Shown: piece by piece, positions 1-8,133 of the stretch
How the letters are laid out: each line of letters opens with the position of its first letter
Numbering within the stretch: position 1 is the stretch's first letter
Assembly: GCA_023150915.1 (NCBI GenBank)
Contig: JAKLKA010000026.1
Coordinates: forward strand, 30,063 to 94,062
Reading direction: 5' to 3'
Source: Polyangiaceae bacterium
Lineage (GTDB): Bacteria; Myxococcota_A; Polyangia; Polyangiales; Polyangiaceae
Length of the DNA stretch: 64,000 nucleotides
The notes under the pieces: model-generated
Databases searched by the model: none
The model's input: the letters and a program-made list of their open reading frames with translations, nothing else
Told to the model about the DNA's origin: nothing
Translations under genes and position numbers: made by a program

Positions 1-474
1 CGCGGGCGACGCCGGCTCGCGACGCCACGTGCCTTCGCGCCCGACCTTCAAGAGCGCGTGCCGATACGGTTCGACACCCAGCTGCACGAAGCCCGGCCCT
101 CCGTTGCCGAAGCGCTCTTGCAGCGGTCGGCGAAGCGCGTGAGGCCAGAAGTCGGCGGCGGTGTGCGAGTCGCCGAGCCACACCACCCGCACCGGTGTGG
201 TGCGCTCGTGGGCGGTCAGCGCGGCCAGCGCGGCGCGAAGCTTGGGCAAGGCCAGGCCCGCGGCCGGCGCCGACGCGGCATCCGGCGGCGCGCTGGACGG
301 GGCCGCCGCCTCGGGCACCTCCGCGGTGGCGCGCGGCGGTTCGGAGGAACCCAAGGTGGGGGCCGGCGATGGGGGTTCGGAGGCCGCCGGGCCCACCGTG
401 CCACCGGCGCACGTGACCGCCACGCCGAGCGCGAGCAGCGAGATGACGAGTGACTGACGATCGGCCGGCGTCAT
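1..474 (-). CDS. SGNH/GDSL-like hydrolase, exported, partial at left edge
   Basis: Only the first 158 codons lie in the window, and the frame is still open at base 1. A hydrophobic signal-type segment (about residues 8-21, followed by VTC) leads into a Pro/Ala-rich linker (25-75) and then VRVVWLGDSHTAADF. The GDSH block at 101-104 supplies the candidate nucleophile Ser103 of the SGNH/GDSL family, which hydrolyses esters, often acyl or acetyl groups on lipids or polysaccharides. The Asn and catalytic His blocks would lie outside the window. ATG at 474 is 3 bp after the stop of the upstream SDR gene, so the two are probably co-transcribed and coupled; I see no clear Shine-Dalgarno. The substrate is unknown. 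The family call is fairly firm; lipid anchoring is doubtful because the -1 residue is Thr. Confidence 0.8.
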   Translation of the reverse strand, partial: MTPADRQSLVISLLALGVAVTCAGGTVGPAASEPPSPAPTLGSSEPPRATAEVPEAAAPSSAPPDAASAPAAGLALPKLRAALAALTAHERTTPVRVVWLGDSHTAADFWPHALRRPLQERFGNGGPGFVQLGVEPYRHALLKVGREGTWRREPASPA

Positions 475-477
475 TGC

Positions 478-1608
478 TCAGTACAGAGCGTCCTCGACCT
501 CGCCGAAACGATCGGCCCGGCTCTGCACGCGGCGCTCTTGCACGCGGCCCCGCACGTGGGCGACCAAGGTGTCGACGTAGCTCTCGAAGGGCGGGCAGAC
601 GATACCGGAGTCGTGGAGCAGCTCGGCGCTGTTTCGCGTGTCGTAGCGAACCGGAGTGGCCAGCATGTCGACGAACGCCCGCGGGCTCTTGGCCAAGAGC
701 CCGAGCCCGGGTGCCGAGAGCAGCGCCTTGGTCACACGCGTGGGGATGAACCCCCCGGGAAGGCGCTTGCCGCCGCTGGCGGCCACCAGCTCGAACACCC
801 GACGCACGGTGAGCGGGCGGGGGTCGGCCAGGTGGAAGGTGCGGCCGATCGCCTTGGGGTGGCGCCCGATGAAGTGCGCGGCGCGCACGACATAGTCGAT
901 GGGCACCAGGTGCAAGAGCGCGTCGCCGCGCGTGGGCAGCGGCACCGGCAGGTCTTGCGGCGAGGTGACCAAGAGCAGCACCAGCAGATAGGGGCCATCG
1001 AAGCGCTCGATCTCGCCGGTGGTCGAATCGCCCACGATCCACGTGGGGCGCAGCACGACGATCGGCAACTCTGGCAGCGCGCTCCGCGCCAGGCGCTCGG
1101 CTCGGGCCAGCGTCTCTTCGACCGGCGTGCGGAAGGCCTGCCCCGCGTTCAGGTCGTCTTCGAGCACCAGGCCCTCGCGGTTTCCGCTGACGAGCGCCGT
1201 CGAGTGGACCACGATCGACCGCATGTTCGTGCAACAGCGGCCCAGCTCGATCACCTCGCGCATGGCGCCGATGTTGGTCGCCTCGGTGGTCTCGCGGGGC
1301 ACCCCGGGGTAGGTGATCTGAGCCAGGTGGTGGACGCGATCGACCTCGGCGCCGAGCGTGCGGTACTCGGCACCGCTCAGCCCCAGGTCCATGGCCGCCG
1401 CATCACCCTCGATGATCACCACGCGCTCGCGCTGGCCCTTCGGCAGCCGCGCCAGCGCGGCCGAGGCCTCGTTCTCCAGCGCCTTGCGCACCACCAGGTA
1501 GACCAAGGATCTGGGCTCGGTCGCCAGCAGATACTCGACCATCTTCCGCGCGCGGAAGTTGGGAAAGCCGGTGACGAGCGTCACCTCGTCGTAGCCGCGG
1601 CGAGCCAC
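478..1608 (-). CDS. SDR-fold (male-sterility/NAD-binding-4-like) protein with degenerate active site
   Basis: 376 aa from a GTG start. The length and blocks (TGFPNFRA at 13-20, HHLAQITY, TNIGAMREVIELG, VLRPTWIVGDS) fit extended short-chain dehydrogenase/thioester-reductase-like proteins, which normally bind NAD(P)H and reduce or epimerise a substrate. Two hallmarks are absent. The cofactor loop TGxxGxxG reads TGFPNFRA, so the second and third glycines are lost, and the segment that should hold YxxxK (about 159-174) has neither Tyr nor Lys. It may therefore be a structural or binding protein and not an oxidoreductase. It lies 3 bp downstream of the Cys-repeat lipoprotein gene and 3 bp upstream of the SGNH gene, in one minus-strand operon. 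Fold assignment is confident; catalytic activity is doubtful. Confidence 0.85.
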   Translation of the reverse strand: MARRGYDEVTLVTGFPNFRARKMVEYLLATEPRSLVYLVVRKALENEASAALARLPKGQRERVVIIEGDAAAMDLGLSGAEYRTLGAEVDRVHHLAQITYPGVPRETTEATNIGAMREVIELGRCCTNMRSIVVHSTALVSGNREGLVLEDDLNAGQAFRTPVEETLARAERLARSALPELPIVVLRPTWIVGDSTTGEIERFDGPYLLVLLLVTSPQDLPVPLPTRGDALLHLVPIDYVVRAAHFIGRHPKAIGRTFHLADPRPLTVRRVFELVAASGGKRLPGGFIPTRVTKALLSAPGLGLLAKSPRAFVDMLATPVRYDTRNSAELLHDSGIVCPPFESYVDTLVAHVRGRVQERRVQSRADRFGEVEDALY

Positions 1609-1611
1609 CCG

Positions 1612-3246
1612 TCAGCCTCCGCCGCAGTAGTGAGCGCCGACCTTGGCGATCCACTGCCCCGTATCGCCGGCCCACTGGCAGAACGCCGCCGGCCCGTCGA
1701 GCGCCGCCTGCGCGCAATAGTAACCGTTCACGTAGTCGCGACACGCGCCGCCCTTGGCGAACAAGCCGTTGCGGCACTGCTCTTCTTTGGCCGCCGGGCA
1801 CTGGTTGCACGACGTGTTCGAGCACTCGACGGCACAGCTGAGCGAGTGGTTGCACGACGGGCTGAGGAACGGCGCAAGGCAGCGCACGTAGGCAGCGTCG
1901 GTCGCGAACTGGATCAGGCAGTCGTAGCAGCCGGGGTCGGCGCTCAAGAGCTTCTGGAATGCGGGGCCACAGTTCGGGTTGTCGCCCTGGCCCTTGCAAG
2001 CGATGGCGATTGCGTTCAGGTCGGCCGTGCTGCACGCCTTGAACGACGCGGGGGGGGGAGTCGCCGCGTTCGGTGCGCAGCCGGCATAGGGCTTCGGGCA
2101 CACGCTCCCGGTGCCGCACACCTGACCCGCGCAGGTCTGCCCCTTGCTGCCACAGTTGTCGCAGAGCTCGCCGTACTGCCCGCAGAACTGATTGCTGCCC
2201 CCCGCGCGGCACTGGCCGGTGCCGTCACAGCACCCGGCGCAGTTGTCCGGACCGCAGTGCGGCCCCTGATAGCAGAAGCCCTGCGGGGCGCAGTTGAGCT
2301 TGGTGGCCGTGCAATCCCAGCACTTGGTGCCGCCCACCCCACACTCGGAGTTGGTGTGGCCGTCCTTGCACTGCCCCTGGGCATCGCAACAGCCCCCGGG
2401 ACAGGTGAGCGGTCCGCAACTCGGGATGTAGGCGCAGTAGCCGCCCGGCACCGAACACTTCTTCGGTGACAGGCAGGCCTCGCACTGCTGGCCCCCCGCG
2501 CCGCACGCGACGTTGTCGGCCCCGGGCAGGCACTTGCCCGCGGCCGTGCAACAGCCACCGCAGGTTCCGGGCCCGCACTTCGGGGGGACACCTTGGCACG
2601 TGCCGGCGGTGCAACCCTGGCCCTTCGCCAGGCAGTCGTCGCACTGCCCGCCGGTGGCGCCGCAGGCATCGGACTCGGCGCCGTTTCGGCAATTGCCCTT
2701 GGCGTCGCAGCAGCCGCTGCAATTGCCGGGGCCACACTTCGGCGGCACGCCCTGACACTTCCCGTCGATGCAGCCGAACCCCACCTGGCCGCAGTCGAAG
2801 CACGCCACGCCGGTCTTGCCGCAGGCGTTGGTCTCGGTGCCCTTGCGACACACGCCGGCGCCGTCGCAGCAGCCGTCGCACGGGCCGCAGCCCGGCGAAC
2901 CGCCGAAGCCGCCCATCCCCCCGCCGCCGGTTCCACCACCGAACCCGCCGAAACCGCCGGCCCCGGCCGCACCCGCCAAGCCGCCCATGCCGGCCTGACC
3001 CGAGATGCCGGCCATGCCGCCGCCCCCCGCGCTGCCCCCGAAGCCGCCACCCCCAGAGCCGCCGCCGCCGAAACCGCCGCCCCCCAGCCCGCCGCCGGAG
3101 CCGGCGGAGCCGTCGGGCAACGGGGAGGTGTCGTCGAGCTCGAGCGGGCTACGGCCGCAGCCGCTGGGGACGAGCAGCGCGGCGACCGACAGCGCGAAGG
3201 CCGTGGTCAAGACGCGGTTCACGAGCACGGCGACGCGCGGGGCCAT
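1612..3246 (-). CDS. Cys-rich repeat lipoprotein with long Gly-rich linker
   Basis: 544 aa. A signal peptide ends at a loose lipobox with Cys30, so the mature protein is probably tethered in the envelope. Residues 45-117 are almost entirely Gly with Ser, Ala and Met, a flexible spacer. Five repeats of about 48 residues follow (roughly 120-370), each opening CGPxxCxGCC and closing with paired Cys; this spacing suggests small disulfide-locked modules. A non-repeat Cys-rich C-terminal domain (about 380-544) follows. No enzyme motif is visible. It is the first gene of a tight operon with the SDR and SGNH proteins. Such linker plus Cys-module lipoproteins are typical of large myxobacterial genomes and are often mislabelled in databases. 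Function is unknown. Confidence 0.85.
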   Translation of the reverse strand: MAPRVAVLVNRVLTTAFALSVAALLVPSGCGRSPLELDDTSPLPDGSAGSGGGLGGGGFGGGGSGGGGFGGSAGGGGMAGISGQAGMGGLAGAAGAGGFGGFGGGTGGGGMGGFGGSPGCGPCDGCCDGAGVCRKGTETNACGKTGVACFDCGQVGFGCIDGKCQGVPPKCGPGNCSGCCDAKGNCRNGAESDACGATGGQCDDCLAKGQGCTAGTCQGVPPKCGPGTCGGCCTAAGKCLPGADNVACGAGGQQCEACLSPKKCSVPGGYCAYIPSCGPLTCPGGCCDAQGQCKDGHTNSECGVGGTKCWDCTATKLNCAPQGFCYQGPHCGPDNCAGCCDGTGQCRAGGSNQFCGQYGELCDNCGSKGQTCAGQVCGTGSVCPKPYAGCAPNAATPPPASFKACSTADLNAIAIACKGQGDNPNCGPAFQKLLSADPGCYDCLIQFATDAAYVRCLAPFLSPSCNHSLSCAVECSNTSCNQCPAAKEEQCRNGLFAKGGACRDYVNGYYCAQAALDGPAAFCQWAGDTGQWIAKVGAHYCGGG

Positions 3247-3267
3247 GCCGCGGATTCTACCCCAACT

Positions 3268-5085
3268 TCACCGGCCGAGCGCGACGCTCTTCAGAACCGA
3301 CTCGAGCGCGGCTTGATCCGCTTCGACCCGCACGAACCCAGTGCGCTCGCGCCGGCCGAAGCTGGCCACCAGCGGCGAGGGGGACATCTGCGCGGACCCG
3401 CCACCGAGCCGGAGCGGCTGAAGCAAGACCACGAAGGCCGCGCTCTTCACGCGGGCCAGCGCCGCCGCGACCTTGGCATCGCCCGCGTGCGTCTGCTTCG
3501 CGTCGGCTTCGGCGCCGACCAGCGCTCCGAGCACGGGCACGGCATCGAACGAGCCGGCCCCGAGCACGCGGCCGTCTTTGTATGCCCACAAGAGCTCGAT
3601 GTTCTGCAGCTCGGTGCTCACCTTCCCCGTCTTGTCGTTCGCGGCGCGCATCGAGCTGGGCTTGAGCTGGACCAGCGTTCGCTGAGTGGTGCCTGGCACG
3701 CCGGGCACTTGCGCGGTGCTCTGCTTGACCGTGCTCTCACCGGCGAACTGCCTGAGCGGTTCGGCCACGGCGCGCACCGCGAGCAGCTTGAACAGATCCC
3801 TGGCGCCGGCGTCGAAGGCCTTCTGATCGCTCAACGCGGCGCGGTACACCAGCCCGCCCTTGCCCGCGTCGAGGTACACGCCATAGGTCTCCCAGTCGCC
3901 GCGCCCCTGCGCCAAGCGGTCGAGCACGCCCTTGACCTTCTCGCGGTCCGGCGCGGTGAGTCGATCCCCGAGCAGGCTCGCGACGCCTTCGTCCATGCTC
4001 TTGGCCGAAGCCTGGCGCGACGCGGAAGTGGTGCGCGTGAGCACGACGATGGGCGTCAGAGCGGGCAAGGCGCTGATGGGCTCGGCGTCGCCGACGGTGA
4101 GCGCTGCGAAGGTCTCGGCTGCCGCGCCCTGGGCCTCGGCGTCGAGCTCGAGGGTGAGCTCGAGCCGGTCCCCGAATGGTTCGATGGCGACCCTTCCACC
4201 CGCCGAGCTTTCGAGCACCTTCAGCGAACCATCGATGGCGCCCGAGAGCGCCGAGAGCGCCGCACGCGGATCGCCGAAGTCGGGCGCGCGGCCACCGTGC
4301 TTCTGCCGGTTGTCGTCGTCGAGCCGCGCGAGCTCGGCTTGCTTGCCCTTCCAGGTTTCGCGAATCGCCGCGGCCACGGGACCCGAGAGAGCGCGCTTCT
4401 CGAGCGTGATCGACGCCGGCACCTTGGGCGGGGGCTCTTTGGGCAAAGTGCGCGCGGCGTAGGGGCCGGCGCGGGTCAGCTCGGTGGGTTTGCGCGCCGC
4501 CAAGAGGTAGTTGCCGATCACCCCCAGGGCGACACCGGTCGATGCCTTGCCGGCCTTGGCTTCCAGCAAGGTGATCCCGGTGGCCGCGTCCTCTCGTGCC
4601 GAATACGGGGCATCGCCCCCCGCGCTGAGTCGGGCCGTGAGCTCTCGCCCGCTGCGGACGTGGATGGCGACCGCCACCTCGAGCGCGCCCTTGTCGTCCG
4701 AGAGCGCGACGCCGGTCATGGCCACGTCGGGATCGATGGCGTCCGCGGCGGCCGCGGGCAGCCCGAGGAACGTCGACACGAGCAGCCCGAAGCTCTGCGG
4801 CAAGAGCCGAGCCGGGGCGCCTCCGGTCTCGCGGAGCTTTGCCCAGGTGTCGCCGGGCTTGCTCACGATCCAGGTCGCCGCCAGCTCCGCCGGCTTCGGC
4901 ACGGGCGAAAGCTCGACCGGAGCCGCCGCCGCGTCCCCGGACGATTGGGTCTTGTCGGTGCACGCCGCGAACCCGCCGGCCAGCACCAGCGCGATCGCCA
5001 GCGCCGCGCGCCGCCCGGGCGCGCGCCGCTCAGAACGGGATGTCGTCGTCGCCGCCACCGCCGCCGCCGCCGCCGTAGTCCGCAT
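3268..5085 (-). CDS. large lipoprotein of unknown function
   Basis: 605 aa from ATG 5085. The N-terminus is basic (SRSERR), then a hydrophobic run ending GGFAAC with Cys42 as the likely lipid site. The mature part has alternating beta-rich and helical stretches, including an early [11 protein letters not shown] motif and no recognisable catalytic signature; the overall look resembles DUF3352-type proteins, but I cannot confirm that. The start is unusual. No ATG, GTG or TTG exists between the ssb stop and the hydrophobic core in a usable position, so translation most likely begins 56 bp inside ssb in another frame, across its GGC-repeat tract. That would couple it to ssb. The gene is real by length and codon pattern; function is open. 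Confidence 0.75.
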   Translation of the reverse strand: MRTTAAAAAVAATTTSRSERRAPGRRAALAIALVLAGGFAACTDKTQSSGDAAAAPVELSPVPKPAELAATWIVSKPGDTWAKLRETGGAPARLLPQSFGLLVSTFLGLPAAAADAIDPDVAMTGVALSDDKGALEVAVAIHVRSGRELTARLSAGGDAPYSAREDAATGITLLEAKAGKASTGVALGVIGNYLLAARKPTELTRAGPYAARTLPKEPPPKVPASITLEKRALSGPVAAAIRETWKGKQAELARLDDDNRQKHGGRAPDFGDPRAALSALSGAIDGSLKVLESSAGGRVAIEPFGDRLELTLELDAEAQGAAAETFAALTVGDAEPISALPALTPIVVLTRTTSASRQASAKSMDEGVASLLGDRLTAPDREKVKGVLDRLAQGRGDWETYGVYLDAGKGGLVYRAALSDQKAFDAGARDLFKLLAVRAVAEPLRQFAGESTVKQSTAQVPGVPGTTQRTLVQLKPSSMRAANDKTGKVSTELQNIELLWAYKDGRVLGAGSFDAVPVLGALVGAEADAKQTHAGDAKVAAALARVKSAAFVVLLQPLRLGGGSAQMSPSPLVASFGRRERTGFVRVEADQAALESVLKSVALGR

Positions 5086-5521
5086 CGTCGTAACCGCCGC
5101 TGGCTGCCGGTGCTTGCTCATCGGGAGGACCATAGTCGTCCCGAGCGCCGCCGCCACCTCCGCGACCGCCACCCCCACCGCCGCCCCCGCCCCCGCCGGA
5201 GAGGATGATGTTGCTGGCAACGATCTCGGTCTTGTAGCGCTTGTTGCCCTCGCGGTCGTCGTAGCTCGAGGTGCGAAGCCCGCCCTCGACGAAGATCCGC
5301 GAACCCTTGGTCAGGAACTTCCCCAGCGCCTCGGCACGCTTCCCCCACACCACGACGTTGTGCCACTCGGTCCGCTCTTGGCGGACGCGGTTCTTGTCGA
5401 GATAGGTCTCGCTGGTGGCCAGCCGCATCTTCAAGACGGCTTGCCCGGAATTGGTGACGCGCAGCTCGGGATCGGCTCCGAGATTTCCGAGCAAGAACAC
5501 GCGGTTCAGACCTTCAGCCAT
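5030..5521 (-). CDS. ssb: single-stranded DNA-binding protein
   Basis: 163 aa. The N-terminal OB fold (about 4-108) begins [18 protein letters not shown] and carries the usual SSB blocks ([27 protein letters not shown]). A very Gly-rich disordered linker follows (about 110-155), and the protein ends in the acidic tip DDDIPF, which recruits repair and replication partners in known SSBs. It coats single-stranded DNA as a tetramer during replication, recombination and repair. The length is close to the usual 160-180 aa. It lies downstream of ihfA and the MerR-type gene on the same strand, with 61 bp between it and the latter. Its 3' end overlaps the start of the next lipoprotein gene by 56 bp. 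Confidence 0.97.
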   Translation of the reverse strand: MAEGLNRVFLLGNLGADPELRVTNSGQAVLKMRLATSETYLDKNRVRQERTEWHNVVVWGKRAEALGKFLTKGSRIFVEGGLRTSSYDDREGNKRYKTEIVASNIILSGGGGGGGGGGGRGGGGGARDDYGPPDEQAPAASGGYDDADYGGGGGGGGDDDIPF

Positions 5522-5582
5522 CGGTCGACACTCCTCGTCGCCCCCGGGGTTGGGGGATTTTGTGTCGGACGGGTGTGGTCGT

Positions 5583-6014
5583 TCAGCCGGAAGGAGTCAA
5601 GCGCTGCGCGGACAGAAAACGCCCCGGCTCGTCGGCGGCGGGATCCTCGCCCAGCTCGGCGAGCAGGGCGGCCACGTCGGCGCGGAGCCCGAGCAAGGTC
5701 TGGCGCACCGACGGGGACGGCGCCGCGACCGGCGGGGCGGGGGCCGGCGCTGGGGCGGGCGTGGGCTCTTCGTTGGCCTGCCGCAGCCGCTTGCGCGCGC
5801 CGGCGATGGTGAAGCCGTGTGAGTACAGAAGGTCTTTGACCTTCATCAGCTTCTCGACGTCGCGCCGTGAATAGACCCGCTGGCCCTTGGCGCTCTTGCT
5901 GGGGCGGATCGAGCGGAACTCGGTCTCCCAGTAGCGGAGCACGTGCGGCTCCACACCCACGATCTCGGCGACCTCGCCGATCCGGTAATAAAGCTTCACC
6001 GGGATGTCGGCCAC
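5583..6014 (-). CDS. MerR-family transcriptional regulator
   Basis: 143 aa from a GTG start. Residues 7-76 form a MerR-type winged helix ([21 protein letters not shown], then [20 protein letters not shown]), which binds a promoter and bends or unwinds it. The remaining half is Ala/Pro-rich with no Cys effector site, unlike metal-sensing MerR proteins, and ends in a short Leu-rich helix that may dimerise. It starts 6 bp after the ihfA stop. The order ihfA then a MerR-like gene is common in proteobacteria, which supports co-transcription. No ligand or target can be deduced. Confidence 0.92.
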   Translation of the reverse strand: MADIPVKLYYRIGEVAEIVGVEPHVLRYWETEFRSIRPSKSAKGQRVYSRRDVEKLMKVKDLLYSHGFTIAGARKRLRQANEEPTPAPAPAPAPPVAAPSPSVRQTLLGLRADVAALLAELGEDPAADEPGRFLSAQRLTPSG

Positions 6015-6020
6015 CGGGCG

Positions 6021-6359
6021 CTACTCCTTCTCGGCTTCCACCGGCGGCTGCCCGGCCATCGGCGCCGGAGCGCGCTCTTCGTTCAGGGCCTGCTTGAGCA
6101 GCTGACTGGCCTTGAAGTTGAGGACGCGCCGCTCGGTGATGACGATCGGATCCCCGGTCTGCGGGTTGCGCCCCTGGCGTTGCCGCTTGTCGCGGAGCAC
6201 GAAGTTCCCGAAGCCCGAGATCTTGATCTTCTCGCCGCGGCCCAGCGTCTCTTTCATGGTCTCGAAGACGAGATCCACCAGATCGGCAGACTCTTTCTTG
6301 GAGAAGCCCCCAAGACGGGCATAGACGGTCTGGACGATGTCAGCCTTGGTCATTGCCAT
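6021..6359 (-). CDS. ihfA: integration host factor alpha-like DNA-bending protein
   Basis: 112 aa, HU/IHF family. The N-terminal helices (MTKADIVQTVYARLGGFSKKE) and the beta-arm block FVLRDKRQRQGRNPQTGDP are present, with the Pro in RNPQTG that intercalates into DNA and makes the sharp bend. The arm sequence and the following MerR-like gene match ifhA rather than hup. About 15 residues beyond the usual 95-100 form an acidic/Pro tail. The first Met (6359) and the third-codon Met (6353) are both possible starts. IHF shapes DNA at origins, recombination sites and sigma54 promoters, relevant because the window also encodes a sigma54 activator. No pheT is found upstream. Confidence 0.93.
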   Translation of the reverse strand: MAMTKADIVQTVYARLGGFSKKESADLVDLVFETMKETLGRGEKIKISGFGNFVLRDKRQRQGRNPQTGDPIVITERRVLNFKASQLLKQALNEERAPAPMAGQPPVEAEKE

Positions 6360-6526
6360 CCCCCTCGTGCCCCTCGGGGCTGAGCGTTTCGGCCAGCCCG
6401 AAACACGGTCGTCAGGGTAGCGTCAGTCTACAGGGCCGGGCCGTAAAGTCCATGGCAATCGCGAGAGTAGCCTCGCCGAGGCACTCACCCGACGCCGGGC
6501 ACGGAGGCCCCGGGTTCGAGGACGAA

Positions 6527-8038
6527 TCACGCCGCGCGCTGCATGGCGGGCTGCTCGACGGCCTCGGCCGGCGGCTCGGAGGCGCGGGCCAGCGCCGCGC
6601 GCCGCACCGAGACCTGCTCGGCGACCACCAGCCAAGCCACGTACGAGTAGCCGAGCATGAACAACGAGGCGAACGGCGCCGCGAACCAGTGACCCGTCTC
6701 GAGCGATGCGACCACGCTGGCGGCGCTGAGCAGGGCGAGCCCGATCTCGAGCCAGGGCAGCTCGGCATGCTGGCGGTACCGGCCGGCGATGATGCCCTTC
6801 TTGGGCGTGCGCACGAACTCGCCGGACATGCTCTTCAGACCTTCGTACACGGCGCGGGACAGGTGCGGCGCCAGCCCGGCACCGAGCGCAATCAGCATCG
6901 GCAGGCGGCGCACCGCGTCCCACACCGTGCGCCCCTGGGACTTCTCGGCGACGATGTAGAACGTGGCGAGCGAGCCGGTGGCGCCGAAGCAGAGCGGCAG
7001 ATCGACCACCAGCATCATCCGCGGGTCGGTGGCCGGCATCAGGATCAGCGCCGGCAAGAGCAGCACCGAGAGCAACATCATCAGCGGATAGGCGAAGTGC
7101 GGCGTGAGGTGGAAGAACGCCTCGAGCCGCTGCGAGAAGCGCAGGCTCGACGACATCACGCGGCCGAGCAGCTTGCGCGAGGTCTGCACCGTGCCCTTGG
7201 CCCAGCGGAACTGCTGCGCGCGAAACGCCGACATGTCTTCCGGCAGCTCGGCAGGAGTGATCACGTCGGGGCGATAGACGAAACGCCAGCCCGCGAGCTG
7301 GGCGCGGTACGACAGGTCCAGGTCTTCGGTCAGGGTGTCGTGTTGCCAGCCGCCCGCGGCGTCGATGGCGGCGCGGCGCCAGATGCCGCCGGTCCCCGAG
7401 AAGTTGAACATCAGCCCCGCACCGAAGCGCGCGCGGTTCTCGACCAGGTGGTGGCCGTCGAGCATCAGCGCCTGGATGCTGGTCAGCATGCTGTGGTTGC
7501 GGTTCAGGTGACCCCAGCGGGTCTGAACCATGCCCACCTTCGGATCGCGGAAGTGCCCCACCACGTCCCGCAAGAAGCCGGGCTGCGGAATGAAGTCCGC
7601 GTCGAAGATGGCAATCAGCTCACCCTTGGCCTGATCCAGGCCGTAGTCGAGGGCGCCCGCCTTGTAGCCGACGCGGTTGGGCCGGCGGATGTAGACCATG
7701 TCGAGCCCGCTGCGACGGAGCTCGTCGACCTTCGCCTGGGCGATGGCGCGGGTCTCGTCCGACGAGTCGTCGAGCACCTGGATCTCGAGGCGATCGCGGG
7801 GATAGTCGAAGGTGGCCGCGGCCTCGAGCAGTCGAGCCACGACCGTGGCCTCGTTGTACAGCGGCAGCTGCACGGTGACCGTGGGCAGCTCGGACTCGAT
7901 GATCTCGGGCGTCTGCGCCGACCGGCCGAGGGTGCGGCGATTGCGCGCGACCAAGAGCACGAGGTGGGCTCGGTGCACACCGTAGCCGCAGAGCAGGAGA
8001 AGAACGGCGAAGTAGAGAACGACGAGGGCGGTTTCCAT
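6527..8038 (-). CDS. processive family 2 glycosyltransferase, cellulose-synthase-like
   Basis: 503 aa, integral membrane. An N-terminal membrane helix (1-28) precedes a GT2 domain with the full set of processive-enzyme motifs: VQLPLYNE (56-63), DD at 90-91, DADF at 146-149, TED at 237-239 and QQFRW at 275-279. Several membrane helices follow (about 310-470). These motifs define enzymes that polymerise a beta-linked glycan from a nucleotide sugar and extrude it, such as cellulose, mannan or related glycans. No BcsB, BcsC or PilZ domain sits next to it, so the product cannot be named. The gene just upstream on the same strand encodes a TPR/PEGA barrel-like protein, which could help export. A 10-bp inverted repeat lies in the 93-bp gap before it. 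Confidence 0.92.
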   Translation of the reverse strand: METALVVLYFAVLLLLCGYGVHRAHLVLLVARNRRTLGRSAQTPEIIESELPTVTVQLPLYNEATVVARLLEAAATFDYPRDRLEIQVLDDSSDETRAIAQAKVDELRRSGLDMVYIRRPNRVGYKAGALDYGLDQAKGELIAIFDADFIPQPGFLRDVVGHFRDPKVGMVQTRWGHLNRNHSMLTSIQALMLDGHHLVENRARFGAGLMFNFSGTGGIWRRAAIDAAGGWQHDTLTEDLDLSYRAQLAGWRFVYRPDVITPAELPEDMSAFRAQQFRWAKGTVQTSRKLLGRVMSSSLRFSQRLEAFFHLTPHFAYPLMMLLSVLLLPALILMPATDPRMMLVVDLPLCFGATGSLATFYIVAEKSQGRTVWDAVRRLPMLIALGAGLAPHLSRAVYEGLKSMSGEFVRTPKKGIIAGRYRQHAELPWLEIGLALLSAASVVASLETGHWFAAPFASLFMLGYSYVAWLVVAEQVSVRRAALARASEPPAEAVEQPAMQRAA

Positions 8039-8084
8039 GCGCTACCCGTGTTCAGGTAACACCGGCAAATCCTGCGATCGTCAC

Positions 8085-8133
8085 GACAATGTAATTTGTT
8101 GCACTGCGTTGTAGCAGGCACCTTTACATTGTC
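8085..8133. repeat. 10-bp inverted repeat upstream of the glycosyltransferase gene
   Basis: GACAATGTAA at 8085-8094 is exactly mirrored by TTACATTGTC at 8124-8133, with 29 bp between. The arms are A/T-rich in a region of otherwise very high GC, and the right arm overlaps the stop codon of the upstream gene. Inside the loop CTGC and GCAG can also pair. It may be a regulator binding site in front of the glycosyltransferase gene or an RNA hairpin after the TPR/PEGA gene. No U-tract is present, which argues against a classical terminator. Confidence 0.5.

Noticed and set aside
58..457. Plus-strand open frames at the left edge
   Set aside because: Arg/Gly-rich and without codon bias; the minus strand carries the SGNH motif in a frame that abuts the next gene.
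2593..5208. 871-codon plus-strand frame opposite the Cys-repeat and unknown lipoprotein genes
   Set aside because: Low-complexity Ala/Arg translation with no domain; the minus-strand genes have signal peptides and structured repeats.
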